NCBI GenBank assembly: GCA_002329205.1
Contig: DCTC01000001.1
Coordinates: forward strand, 520,623 to 584,622
Reading direction: 5' to 3'
Length of the DNA stretch: 64,000 bases
Source of the DNA: Candidatus Roizmanbacteria bacterium UBA1450
GTDB lineage: Bacteria > Patescibacteriota > Microgenomatia > UBA1406 > GWC2-37-13
Below the pieces are notes generated by a model. The model worked only from the letters and a program-made list of their open reading frames with translations, did no database searches and was not told the DNA's origin. Position numbers and translations under genes: made by a program. Below are positions 26,285 to 33,978 of the stretch, piece by piece (the first letter of the stretch is position 1; each line of letters begins with the position of its first letter).

Positions 26285-27124
26285 TTACAATGACGGTGTC
26301 ACATCTTCATAATCAAGGTATTGAGGACCGGACTGCGTATCCGTCCCCTCCGATTCTATCCTATGTTGTTCGAATTCTCGGATATAATCTGGTGTGTTTT
26401 TCACAGTTGTAGAACGTTCTATGAAGTTCTCCAGGAAAATATTTTCTCCTTTTTGTGCCTGTTTGACGTTGCGATCAGGTTTTGCAATTTGAGGATCCTC
26501 ATAATTGAAGGTAATCTCCTGTGCCAGATCTCCTGTATCGATCTGAACTTTTTGCAGCAAACCGTGCTTCTCAGAAAGATAAAATAGAATTTTTTTATCT
26601 GCAGCATCTTTTATCGTTAGAGCATATTTCCGACATGCATCAAGACCGCAGATGTCGTCCTGTATAAAGTAGATTCTGTTCCGATCATTCACGAAGTATG
26701 ATTCCAGATTGGAAATAAAAACTGCAGGCTCAAACGGAAGCTGAGTTTCATATTGCTCCATCATATCCCTCGACTGCTCCCACCATCTTCCGTCAGAATA
26801 ATCTTTTAAATAGACCCAATCATCAACGAACACGATATGCAGTTGCTCCTCAATATCGTCTTTATACAAGATGTCCTGGTCCTTATCTGCACGTTTCCAT
26901 GTGACAGTATAGACTTCTTCACCTTTATGCTGTTCCATATATGTCCCTTGCAGTTTTGACAATCGTCCTTTTCGTACATCAGACAGAAAAGAACAAACAA
27001 CAGGATCATCATACATACATACGAGTGAATGATCACGAACAACACTGACCGTGGCAAATCCGACAGATGCAACCAAACCTGCTGTAAAGACTGACAGGAT
27101 AAGACGCTTACCAGAAAAAGACAT
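26285..27124 (-). CDS. Exported protein, possibly LolA/LppX-like, unknown function
   Basis: 279 residues with a signal peptide or anchor (about 7-29). The exported part has beta-strand-rich sequence such as VYTVTWKRAD, LHIVFVDDWVYLKDYSDGRWWEQS and ALTIKDAADKKILFYLSEKHGLLQKVQID. Its rhythm resembles lipoprotein-carrier (LolA-type) half-barrels, but no lipobox is seen. Four cysteines occur in the first 165 residues, two of them in DICGLDAC. TATAGT (plus 27131-27136) lies six bases before the ATG. Family call is weak. Confidence 0.55.
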   Translation of the reverse strand: MSFSGKRLILSVFTAGLVASVGFATVSVVRDHSLVCMYDDPVVCSFLSDVRKGRLSKLQGTYMEQHKGEEVYTVTWKRADKDQDILYKDDIEEQLHIVFVDDWVYLKDYSDGRWWEQSRDMMEQYETQLPFEPAVFISNLESYFVNDRNRIYFIQDDICGLDACRKYALTIKDAADKKILFYLSEKHGLLQKVQIDTGDLAQEITFNYEDPQIAKPDRNVKQAQKGENIFLENFIERSTTVKNTPDYIREFEQHRIESEGTDTQSGPQYLDYEDVTPSL

Positions 27125-27191
27125 ACAATAACTATATATATACTTCTTCCCCTTGTCAATTTCCTGCCAAAGATCATGTATACTAATTTCT

Positions 27192-27668
27192 ATGTCTCAT
27201 ACCATCCGCGAATACACGCACAACGATGTGGAAGGAATCAAACAGTGTCTCATTGAACTTCAGGAGTTTGAACGCATGATGGATCCTCATCGTATGGAAG
27301 GAATCAAAATTGCACACGAATATCTTGAACACTTGCTTGAGCTGTGTAAAGCTGATAACGGTAAAATTTTTGTAGTAGAAATTGGTGGGCAGATTGTGGG
27401 AATGATATCCGTATATATTGAAGAAGACAACAAACACTTCCGGAAAATAAAACGATTCGCATATATCTCTGATCTTATTGTTATGAAGGAATACAAAGAC
27501 CAGGGAATTTCAAAAGAGCTTCTTGAGAAAGCTGAGAAATACGCCACATCAAAGCATGTCACATCTATACAGGCATCTATCCTCAAAGGTCATGAGGAAG
27601 GTCTGTCTGGGTTCCTTCGCAACGGGTATAAAGAATTTGAAATAAGAGTTAGAAAACAGTTAGAGTAA
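27192..27668 (+). CDS. GNAT family N-acetyltransferase
   Basis: 158 residues, one GNAT domain: N-terminal IREYTHNDVEGIKQCLIEL, central FVVEIGGQIVGMISVYIE strands, YISDLIVMKEYKDQGISKELLEKAEKYA with the acetyl-CoA loop, and a final GFLRNGYKEFEIRVRK. The pyrophosphate loop reads DQGISKELL rather than the usual R/Q-x-x-G-x-G/A, a mild deviation. Substrate unknown. TATACT (27179-27184) is seven bases before the ATG at 27192, which is used in place of an upstream in-frame start. Confidence 0.8.
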   Translation: MSHTIREYTHNDVEGIKQCLIELQEFERMMDPHRMEGIKIAHEYLEHLLELCKADNGKIFVVEIGGQIVGMISVYIEEDNKHFRKIKRFAYISDLIVMKEYKDQGISKELLEKAEKYATSKHVTSIQASILKGHEEGLSGFLRNGYKEFEIRVRKQLE

Positions 27669-27685
27669 TAATACATATAAACTAT

Positions 27686-28768
27686 ATGTCTGATGCAAAC
27701 GCGGAATTAGTGTCAGGTCAACCGCCTCAAATAGAAACAGAACAAACCGGGTTTCAAAAAATAATCGAAAAAACCGATACTTCACACCCGTTTATCGAAG
27801 CAATAGGGAATGCTGCGAACGGTTATTTTCAAAAAATAATTGAAAAATTACCGCCTGCACATGATCATAACGGAAATATTCTTGCGGATCCCCGTTCCTT
27901 GCAACCGGAAGAAATCGATGACGAATATGATCCGTACGAAACCCATCTGTTAGGTCCGGCTTTCCGTGGTTTGCGGGATTGGCAAGATAATGAATTTAAG
28001 CGTCTAATCAACACAATGGAACGGCCTGACAGCAATATTGAATACACGGATTCTCAAAAAAGATTGTTCGACTTACAAGCCTATTTAAGGCATGATCTCG
28101 GCGGGGATTTATTTAACGCATTCGAAGTTTCACTTACGGATGATGAAGATATGAGAGTGCTACCTTTCATCGCAAATCCCTATACAATCGAATGGCCGCT
28201 GCATATAATCGAAAGGATTCACAAACAGGCCATGAATCGCCCCGAAAACAAACCTATTCACGGGCACTATGCGAACCGTTTTATTTACGGCGTGTTTCAG
28301 TCATTAACAAGAGTTCATGGCGGCAATTTTACCTATGATATCGATTACAAGACACCGTTTGAGGTAGAGGGTGATTTTGATTATCTGTTGGGAGTTCTTG
28401 CAAATCCTTTGAATAATATCAAACAGCTGGCTGAAGACAAACGGATGAAGGATGTAAAAACAAGAATCAGAGTATTTCCTGATTCGAACAATCCGGAACA
28501 TATCATATTACAGATCCGGGATAATATCGGCGGTATGCCTGATGATCTATTACAACCTTCAGAATCTGACCCTTCAGTCCAAAAAGCGCTCGAACGCGGC
28601 CAAACAAGGAGAAAAGGCGGAACCGGTGCAGGACTTGCGATTGTGAATGATATCGTTACGAATAATTTTCAAGGACGTATTTCTCTAAGAAACGAACCGT
28701 ATCCGGAAACAGACCAAATGGGTCTTGTAATAGACATATCAATGCCGGGAAAGATGCTGAGTAAATAG
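27686..28768 (+). CDS. Soluble histidine-kinase-like ATPase
   Basis: 360 residues without membrane helices. A phospho-acceptor-like YLRHDLGGDLFNAFEVS lies near 135. A C-terminal HATPase_c domain has an N-box-like LANPLNNIKQLAED (near 235), the G1 box DNIGGMPDDL and the G2 box KGGTGAGLAIVNDIV. The N-terminal 100 residues show no sensor domain I can name. The N box has Asn-Pro-Leu-Asn where many kinases have H-E-x-x-x-N, so it may act as a kinase or as another GHKL ATPase. It follows the GNAT gene by 17 bases and may be cotranscribed. Confidence 0.7.
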   Translation: MSDANAELVSGQPPQIETEQTGFQKIIEKTDTSHPFIEAIGNAANGYFQKIIEKLPPAHDHNGNILADPRSLQPEEIDDEYDPYETHLLGPAFRGLRDWQDNEFKRLINTMERPDSNIEYTDSQKRLFDLQAYLRHDLGGDLFNAFEVSLTDDEDMRVLPFIANPYTIEWPLHIIERIHKQAMNRPENKPIHGHYANRFIYGVFQSLTRVHGGNFTYDIDYKTPFEVEGDFDYLLGVLANPLNNIKQLAEDKRMKDVKTRIRVFPDSNNPEHIILQIRDNIGGMPDDLLQPSESDPSVQKALERGQTRRKGGTGAGLAIVNDIVTNNFQGRISLRNEPYPETDQMGLVIDISMPGKMLSK

Positions 28769-28774
28769 TATATA

Positions 28775-29455
28775 TTATGATTGATCTCTGAAAGGTAAAT
28801 CTCCGTTTACTTCCCTCATAAATGAGACAGGTTCTTCTTTACGGACGGCAACTCCCAGATTCTCCAATTGAGCAAATACCTGATCTCCTGCATTTTTTCT
28901 TGCTTCTTCTCCCATTCGATTGACAACTTGCTGCATATACGGAATCACATCTTCTGTATACGGTTTCCTCAACATGTCCGGGGTCATCTGTAATACAGTA
29001 AACATAATCGCAGGCTGCGGTATGGCCAGCCGCCATATTTCATCCGAAAATTCTTGTCTCCGCTCGACTACTTCGGCATCCTCTTCAGGAAGTCTCTCCT
29101 GAAATCGGAAATGATGCTGAATTAAATGAGTGTATAACCCGCCGATATCTTTGGATGACAGTTGTGCGGCTGTAAGGCCATTCCGGGGAATACCGAATTG
29201 AGGCTGAGATAACAACTCAAGAAGTGCATATTGTTCATCTGGAGACTGAGACACTAATTGCTCTTGAAATGCTTGAGGATCTCTCTCCATAAGGGAACGC
29301 TGTTTATCGGCAATACTTCGCCAATGCTCAATCTGAGTTTTATCGTACCGAAATAACCATGATCCTTTTTTTAATATACCGTTATAGCCATAAGACTGAT
29401 GTTCTTTTCTGAGATGACCGAGCGGAAGAGTATTTAGTATTGATTCTAACAACAT
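28775..29455 (-). CDS. Hypothetical protein, 226 residues
   Basis: Cytoplasmic, mostly helical, with no signal peptide or membrane segment. It contains a helix-rich centre (HWRSIADKQRSLMERDPQAFQEQL; a Gln/Glu-rich run around 75-95) and a Pro-rich IPQPAIMF. No motif recognised. It is convergent with the histidine-kinase-like gene, seven bases apart. Upstream, 43 bases away, lies the distal repeat of the tRNA-Pro-associated element. Confidence 0.5.
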   Translation of the reverse strand: MLLESILNTLPLGHLRKEHQSYGYNGILKKGSWLFRYDKTQIEHWRSIADKQRSLMERDPQAFQEQLVSQSPDEQYALLELLSQPQFGIPRNGLTAAQLSSKDIGGLYTHLIQHHFRFQERLPEEDAEVVERRQEFSDEIWRLAIPQPAIMFTVLQMTPDMLRKPYTEDVIPYMQQVVNRMGEEARKNAGDQVFAQLENLGVAVRKEEPVSFMREVNGDLPFRDQS

Positions 29456-29498
29456 CAGTCAAAATGAAAAATTAAATGCTTAGAATAGTAATGGTAAG

Positions 29499-29520
29499 AC
29501 TGTCGGGGTGACAGGACTTG
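29499..29520 (-). repeat. Distal direct repeat of tRNA-Pro 3' end
   Basis: Exact 22-base copy of 29637-29658: T-loop part CAAGTCC, the rest of the T stem and acceptor strand TGTCACCCCGA, plus four downstream bases. It lacks the 5' part of a tRNA, so it is not a second gene. Confidence 0.85.
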
Positions 29521-29658
29521 TCATGTTTGCCGTTGCCTATTCCGACATTTGGGAGGAATTGGCTTACGGAAAACAGATCCTGATAGCGTGAGCGTATCAG
29601 GAAACCTGCAGACGATACTGGTATCCCGCACATGAAACTGTCGGGGTGACAGGACTTG
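29499..29658 (-). mobile_element. tRNA-Pro-associated mini element flanked by tRNA 3'-end duplication (copy A)
   Basis: Read on the minus strand, the segment after tRNA-Pro runs about 116 bases and ends in a second exact 22-base copy of the tRNA 3' part (29499-29520; original at 29637-29658; period 138). The 61 bases next to the distal repeat (29521-29581) match copy B (32097-32157) at 56 positions by eye. They contain an imperfect hairpin: CCG-taa-GCC-a-ATTCC, an 11-base loop, then GGAAT-a-GGC-aa-CGG. A second hairpin, CCTGATA...TATCAGG, lies further in. No open frame is present, so if mobile it is non-autonomous. Confidence 0.6.
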
Positions 29659-29714
29659 AACCTGCGACCTCCCGGCCCCCAGCCGGACGTTCTAGCCATC
29701 TGAACTACACCCCG
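29641..29714 (-). tRNA. tRNA-Pro (anticodon GGG)
   Basis: 74-base cloverleaf on the minus strand. Acceptor CGGGGTG pairs with CACCCCG, discriminator A. D arm GTTC...GAAC. Anticodon stem TCCGG/CCGGG with loop CTGGGGG, giving anticodon GGG for proline CCC/CCU. T arm around GGTTCAAGTCC. The 3' CCA is not encoded. The gene's 3' end borders the mini element. Confidence 0.95.
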
Positions 29715-29723
29715 TAAAATCTC

Positions 29724-29963
29724 TTACTTAAACGATAACACTATCGGAAGTATATATAACAAAAATACAACCACAACGACAAATACTATGAGAAGATTTC
29801 TGACCTTTTTCATATATCCCGCATATTGTTCTCTCGATTTTGCCAAATAGGCATCATATTTTTCTTCCGTTTTTTTCAGAAATGCATCATGAGCATTCAG
29901 CTGTTGTGATTGTAAATCCCGAATTTCCGAAAGTAACGATATGATTTTTTCGTCTGCTTTCAT
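29724..29963 (-). CDS. Small coiled-coil protein with C-terminal membrane helix
   Basis: 79 residues: a helical, charged N-terminal half (KIISLLSEIRDLQSQQLNAHDAF..., heptad-like) and a single C-terminal membrane helix (LLIVFVVVVVFLLYILPIVL), so tail-anchored. The ATG at 29963 is preferred over an upstream TTG, with GATACT six bases before it. Nine bases separate its end from the tRNA-Pro gene. Function unknown. Confidence 0.55.
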   Translation of the reverse strand: MKADEKIISLLSEIRDLQSQQLNAHDAFLKKTEEKYDAYLAKSREQYAGYMKKVRNLLIVFVVVVVFLLYILPIVLSFK

Positions 29964-30052
29964 TTTCAGTATCAAATAAACTATCCATACTATTATATCA
30001 AGGATTCTGCACTATAGCTCAAAATTTTAAATGATTGCAGTATAATGCACAT

Positions 30053-30715
30053 ATGAACAAACCTTCACTCGTCGCGATCTTCGCCCATCCGGATGATGAA
30101 GCATTCGGACCGGCTGGAACGCTCGCAAAATATGCAGAAACACATGATGTGTACATCATCTGTGCAACGCGAGGTGATGCAGGTGACAATAACTCAGGCG
30201 ATAATGGCAAACCGCTTCCAGAAATCCGCGAACAGGAACTTCGCCGTTCTGCAGATATACTGGGAGCTGAAGATGTTTTTTTTCTGGACTACAAGGACGG
30301 AACCCTTTCCAATAATCAATATCATGCCATTGCGCAGGATATCCGTGATATCACTGACAATATTAAACCGGAAATTTTGCTCACCTATGAAAACCGAGGG
30401 GTATCCGGCCATCTTGATCACGTCGCAATGTCCCTCATCACCCACTACGTCTTTCATAAAGTTGACTATACAAGGAAATTACTCTCATACACTGTTTTGA
30501 AAGATCAGACAGATCAGCTGAGAGATTATTTCATATATGTTCCCCACGGATATTCACGGGATGATGTAGATATGATCATCAATACAGAAGATGTATGGGA
30601 TAAAAAGAAAGCTGCATTATACGAACATAAATCACAAATGAAAGACGTAAGCCGTATGATTGGAACCCTGGAAGAATCGCCGAAAGAAGAATATTTTTTG
30701 ATTGAAGAAAAATGA
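30053..30715 (+). CDS. LmbE/PIG-L family N-deacetylase
   Basis: 220 residues. Zinc motif AHPDDEAFGPAGTL near the N-terminus, ATRGDAGDN, and GHLDHVAMS later with the third zinc His. Family members remove acetyl groups from N-acetylglucosamine-type substrates (for example in GPI, mycothiol or bacillithiol synthesis). The next gene, a PIG-V-like mannosyltransferase, starts eight bases after the stop, so the pair may make a surface glycolipid; that link is inference. TATAAT (30041-30046) lies six bases before the ATG. Confidence 0.88.
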   Translation: MNKPSLVAIFAHPDDEAFGPAGTLAKYAETHDVYIICATRGDAGDNNSGDNGKPLPEIREQELRRSADILGAEDVFFLDYKDGTLSNNQYHAIAQDIRDITDNIKPEILLTYENRGVSGHLDHVAMSLITHYVFHKVDYTRKLLSYTVLKDQTDQLRDYFIYVPHGYSRDDVDMIINTEDVWDKKKAALYEHKSQMKDVSRMIGTLEESPKEEYFLIEEK

Positions 30716-30722
30716 GGAGAAC

Positions 30723-31901
30723 ATGCATGACCTCGCTATGAAACAAAAACCACTTTTACTTCTATTTGCTATATTTCTTATCATCGACATTCTCGTTGCC
30801 ATTATCTCTCCATTTTTTATATCTGCATCGATCTTCCCGTACCTCGACGATCTGCAAAAAACAGGGCTGCCTTCTTTTATCTACTCATTTGCCAATTTTG
30901 ACGGTGCAATTTATCTAAAGATTGCATTCTCAGGTTATTTACCGTTAACGCAGGCATTTTTTCCTTTATACCCGCTCTTAATCCGCGGGTTTTCACATCT
31001 TGTACCGGGAATTCCGTTAGTTTTCGGATTGATTATTTCATACAGTTCATTGCTCGGGACGCTGTTGTTGCTTCGCTCTTTCCTGAAAAAGTTGATACCG
31101 GGCAAATCGATCATATGGGTGCTTCTTTTTATTCTGGCATTTCCCACGTCCTTTTTTCTACAAAGTGTCTACACGGAAAGCCTATTCCTTTTTTTGTTTG
31201 CCTGCGGGCTTTGGTCTATACAGCATAAAAAATGGTATCTCGCATGTATCTGCGGTATCGCACTGGGATTAACCAGACTTGTAGGTCTTTTTGCCGTTAT
31301 ACCGTTTGCCGGATTGTACTTGCAACAGCTCAATGATCAAAAATCAGATTCCAAAATATCTTTTAAGCAACACATATTTCCATATGTTGTTATCGTATCT
31401 CCTACTTTAGGGTTTTTTATCTATTCATTCTATCTTCAGTATTCGGTAGGAGATTTTCTTGCATTTTTTCATTTGCAGCCGCTCTCCAATGCCGGTCGTA
31501 GCACATCACTGGTTTTGCTTCCACAAGTCATGTACCGATATGTAAAAATTTTTCTAACTGCACAGCTGAATTTTCAATACTTTATAGCGGTGATTGAATT
31601 TATCATAAGTACAGGAGTTGGAGCTGTGCTTGCATATGATTTTTGGAGGATCTACAAAAAAAAGTATAAGCAGTTATTTACCCGTTTCGGCCTCAACCTA
31701 TTCTCTGTCGTGAATCTCATATTGCCGACTTTGACCGGGACACTTACGTCCGTTCCCCGATACGCCCTGATGTCCATTTCTTTTTTCATTGTGTTGGGAA
31801 CAATGCAGAACAAACAACTGAAAATTATTCTGTTAGGAATTTTTGGATTACTCCATATTATTCTCCTTGCCTATTTTATCCAGGGATACTTTGTAAGCTA
31901 A
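30723..31901 (+). CDS. PIG-V-like membrane mannosyltransferase
   Basis: 392 residues with about ten membrane helices. GT-C fold signs are NFDGAIYLKIAFSGY in the first outer loop (acidic residue plus aromatic), QAFFPLYPLL, QSVYTESLFLFLF and GLTRLVGLFA, matching the GPI mannosyltransferase II (PIG-V) group. It probably transfers mannose from a polyprenyl-phosphate donor outside the membrane. ATG 30723 has GAGGAGA three bases upstream and sits eight bases after the LmbE stop, so it looks translationally coupled; an upstream TTG would overlap that gene. Confidence 0.78.
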   Translation: MHDLAMKQKPLLLLFAIFLIIDILVAIISPFFISASIFPYLDDLQKTGLPSFIYSFANFDGAIYLKIAFSGYLPLTQAFFPLYPLLIRGFSHLVPGIPLVFGLIISYSSLLGTLLLLRSFLKKLIPGKSIIWVLLFILAFPTSFFLQSVYTESLFLFLFACGLWSIQHKKWYLACICGIALGLTRLVGLFAVIPFAGLYLQQLNDQKSDSKISFKQHIFPYVVIVSPTLGFFIYSFYLQYSVGDFLAFFHLQPLSNAGRSTSLVLLPQVMYRYVKIFLTAQLNFQYFIAVIEFIISTGVGAVLAYDFWRIYKKKYKQLFTRFGLNLFSVVNLILPTLTGTLTSVPRYALMSISFFIVLGTMQNKQLKIILLGIFGLLHIILLAYFIQGYFVS

Positions 31902-31951
31902 TCAGGTTGTGCCGAAATCGTCCGCAATATGTTACAATATAGCTCAACTTA

Positions 31952-32025
31952 GGGCTCGTAGTTCAGTTGGCTAGAACGTCGCGCTGGCAGCGCGAAGGTC
32001 AGGGGTTCAAGTCCCCTCGAGTCCA
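31952..32025 (+). tRNA. tRNA-Ala (anticodon GGC)
   Basis: 74-base cloverleaf. Acceptor GGGCTCG pairs with CGAGTCC, including the G3-U70 wobble that marks alanine tRNAs; discriminator A. D arm GTTC...GAAC, anticodon stem TCGCG/CGCGA with loop CTGGCAG, T arm AGGGG/CCCCT. CCA is not encoded. TACAAT at 31933-31938 is a likely -10 box. Its 3' end is followed by mini element copy B. Confidence 0.96.
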
Positions 32026-32176
32026 CCCGCATCTATCTTTCTGATCCTTTTTATCGAATAATCGTGAGTCAGGGGTTTCCTACTCGTTTTACTCCTAGGA
32101 TCCGTTTCCCGTAAGCCATTTCCTCCCAAATGTCGGAACTGGCAACGGCAAACATGACAAGTCCCCTCGAGTCCAC
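32008..32176 (+). mobile_element. tRNA-Ala-associated mini element flanked by tRNA 3'-end duplication (copy B)
   Basis: After tRNA-Ala, about 131 bases lead to a second exact 19-base copy of its 3' end (32158-32176; original 32008-32026; period 150). The last 61 bases before that copy (32097-32157) match copy A at 56 positions. The conserved hairpin is here CCG-taa-GCC-a-TTTCC, loop, GGAAC-t-GGC-aa-CGG. Upstream is a CCTA...TAGG pair where copy A has CCTGATA...TATCAGG. The repeat sequence differs from copy A because each copies its own tRNA. It ends four bases before the acylphosphatase stop codon. No frame inside. Confidence 0.6.
32158..32176 (+). repeat. Distal direct repeat of tRNA-Ala 3' end
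   Basis: Exact 19-base copy of 32008-32026, from the T-loop CAAGTCC through the acceptor end GAGTCCA plus one base. There is no 5' tRNA half before it. Confidence 0.85.
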
Positions 32177-32180
32177 AACT

Positions 32181-32474
32181 TTAACTTCGAATTTCAAATG
32201 AATTGAAGACCTCAGTTTCATCTTCCCATTCGACTATGACATCCGCCACATCAGCGTTCGGTGGTCCTTTTCTTGCCCATCGTATTATCTGCGCAATCGC
32301 ATCTTTTTCTCCCTGTAATACTGCTTCGACTCCAGGCAGCTCTCCAAAAACTTGTGCATTTTTGTAGATATTCCTCACCCAGCCGGTTACCCCTACCCTA
32401 CTCGCTTCTTGGCTCATGAGAGCCCTAAAAAATACTCCGGTCACTTTCCCTTTAATAAAAATATGTGCTTGCAT
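32181..32474 (-). CDS. acyP: Acylphosphatase
   Basis: 97 residues, the normal size. Hydrolyses carboxyl-phosphate bonds. Phosphate loop with catalytic Arg in GVFFRALMSQEASRVGVTGWVRN, which also holds the catalytic Asn; VFGELPGVEAVLQGEKDAI and a WARKGPPNADV loop follow. The ATG at 32474 gives the family-like start MQAHIFIKGKVTGV, so a longer upstream extension is dropped. The stop codon lies four bases from mini element copy B. Confidence 0.93.
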   Translation of the reverse strand: MQAHIFIKGKVTGVFFRALMSQEASRVGVTGWVRNIYKNAQVFGELPGVEAVLQGEKDAIAQIIRWARKGPPNADVADVIVEWEDETEVFNSFEIRS

Positions 32475-32642
32475 AATTATATGTGTAATTGTATAACTAA
32501 TAATGAGATCGATACTAGTCACGGTCTCGTAATCTCGCCCTGCTATATGCGAGGGAGCCGGGGTCTATGGTCTGCTGTTCATTTACCAAAATTTTACAGA
32601 TAACTTACTGCGTTTTGCACTCATAGTATCTATACTGAGGCT

Positions 32643-32786
32643 ATGATCTTGAGTGCTACTATCAAACAAAAACTCCTTTTTGGGTCTTTGGCGTTATTTT
32701 TATTTTTTAATTATCTGGCATTTTCAGTTTCAGACTCTTTTGAGCCAACAAAACAATCATCTGTTATGGAATATATTTTTGAATAA
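32643..32786 (+). CDS. Small single-helix membrane protein (47 residues)
   Basis: Begins MILSATIKQKLLFGSLALFL, with one hydrophobic helix at about 11-29 and a short polar tail. TATACT (32631-32636) lies six bases before the ATG, the same geometry as known genes here, which is the main reason to accept it. Twenty bases follow before the next small membrane protein. Function unknown. Confidence 0.45.
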   Translation: MILSATIKQKLLFGSLALFLFFNYLAFSVSDSFEPTKQSSVMEYIFE

Positions 32787-32805
32787 AATGTTTGCTTAAC
32801 ATACC

Positions 32806-33003
32806 ATGATCCAGATTTTACAGGGAGACAATTTACTGCTTGTGCTTGCCATCTTATCCACTCTTCTGGGTATATACTTTTATTACCGTCATATCACGCA
32901 AGAACGCCCTCAGCAGGATACAGACAATCCGCTCTATCAACAATCGCAAGATGAATCAACAGAGCAAACAATTATTGAAGAACAAGGGAATATCGTAGTA
33001 TAG
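32806..33003 (+). CDS. Small single-helix membrane protein (65 residues)
   Basis: Starts MIQILQGDNLLLVLAILSTL, with one membrane helix at about 9-27, then an acidic, Gln-rich tail probably in the cytoplasm. Probably cotranscribed with the small gene before it, and convergent with the TPR protein. No family recognised. Confidence 0.5.
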   Translation: MIQILQGDNLLLVLAILSTLLGIYFYYRHITQERPQQDTDNPLYQQSQDESTEQTIIEEQGNIVV

Positions 33004-33010
33004 TCAGGAA

Positions 33011-33481
33011 TTACTCTTCAGAAGATAATCCGATTGTTGGGTCTATCTGCCTCGCGCGATCAAGGTATTCTTGAGCTCGATCTCTCTGACCTTCTTGTTT
33101 ATATAAAATATATAGAGCATAGAGCAGATCCCGTGATTCGGGATTCTGTTCGAGTGACTGCTTAATTATATCTATCTGAGAACGCCTCTGGTGAGTATCT
33201 GCATAAATTACTGATTCGTGCTCTGCCATTTTTTCATTCACTTCCGGAAATAAACGAAGAAAATACGGAGATTCTTTGCCTTTTTGAAAAATCTCAACCA
33301 GCATCGCATCCTCACCCCGGAGTAATGAAAAATACTGGTCCGGCATAAACTGTGAATAGAGAATATTGGCGATTAAAAACATAAACAGAACTCCGTAGGT
33401 GATTGACAAACCGATATGAGTAAGCCAGCTGAGAAGTGAATCATTTGAATTTGATTTCTGCTTTGATTTTTTTGATGACAT
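33011..33481 (-). CDS. Membrane protein with TPR-like C-terminal part
   Basis: 156 residues. A basic Ser/Lys-rich N-terminus, a membrane helix at about 24-45, then a helical domain ending in one TPR-like unit (SRDLLYALYILYKQEGQRDRAQEYLDRARQIDP). TPR units usually mediate protein contacts; the partner is unknown. It is divergent to the Hpt gene. Confidence 0.6.
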   Translation of the reverse strand: MSSKKSKQKSNSNDSLLSWLTHIGLSITYGVLFMFLIANILYSQFMPDQYFSLLRGEDAMLVEIFQKGKESPYFLRLFPEVNEKMAEHESVIYADTHQRRSQIDIIKQSLEQNPESRDLLYALYILYKQEGQRDRAQEYLDRARQIDPTIGLSSEE

Positions 33482-33554
33482 GTAAATTATTATACCTTGT
33501 TATCTTTGTTTTCTCTCACTTGTCACCCTCCGCATTCTAGCTTATACTGAAAGT

Positions 33555-33935
33555 ATGACTATTGATTTGCATGAATATAAGCAACTGTATTTACAGACAT
33601 CACAGGAGTTGCTGGATTCAATTGTAATAGGCCTCAATGATTTAAAAAATGACCTCAATAACTCAGCTTCCTGCACTGAAATCCATCGTTCGGCGCACTC
33701 TTTGAAAAGCCAAAGCCTGGTAATGGGATATATACAGATCGGACTTGCGGGAAAAGCATTGGAACAATTTTTTTTAAGTGCTAAAGAGAAAAAAATTGTA
33801 ATCAATACACAACATATCAGTCGTATCAGTACACTGATCCAAGAGATGGCTGAGTCATTGAAAGCCATTAAAGAAGGCCATGGAGAAAAAGACCTGACTG
33901 AACATATCGCTGCCTTTCAGGAAAGCGAACGCTGA
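33555..33935 (+). CDS. Histidine phosphotransfer (Hpt) protein
   Basis: 126 residues, an all-helical Hpt domain with the phospho-His in IHRSAHSLKSQSLVMGY (near 43), where the H-x-L-K-S pattern is typical. It would relay phosphate between a hybrid or soluble kinase and receiver proteins. TATACT (33543-33548) lies six bases before the ATG. The following receiver gene and the pilus operon make a role in pilus control plausible; the candidate kinase at 27686 is not adjacent. Confidence 0.85.
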   Translation: MTIDLHEYKQLYLQTSQELLDSIVIGLNDLKNDLNNSASCTEIHRSAHSLKSQSLVMGYIQIGLAGKALEQFFLSAKEKKIVINTQHISRISTLIQEMAESLKAIKEGHGEKDLTEHIAAFQESER

Positions 33936-33978
33936 ATTATGAAACAAATGATATTATTACCAGTTGGAATTCACCGCA

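Noticed and set aside
29499..29520. A second tRNA-Pro gene or tandem tRNA
   Set aside because: Only the 3' part is present; D arm and anticodon arm are missing, so it is a tail copy and not a gene. The same holds for 32158-32176.
32521..32642. Structured RNA between acylphosphatase and the 47-residue gene
   Set aside because: A CTCGC/GCGAG stem exists but is only five pairs and nothing else supports an RNA gene.
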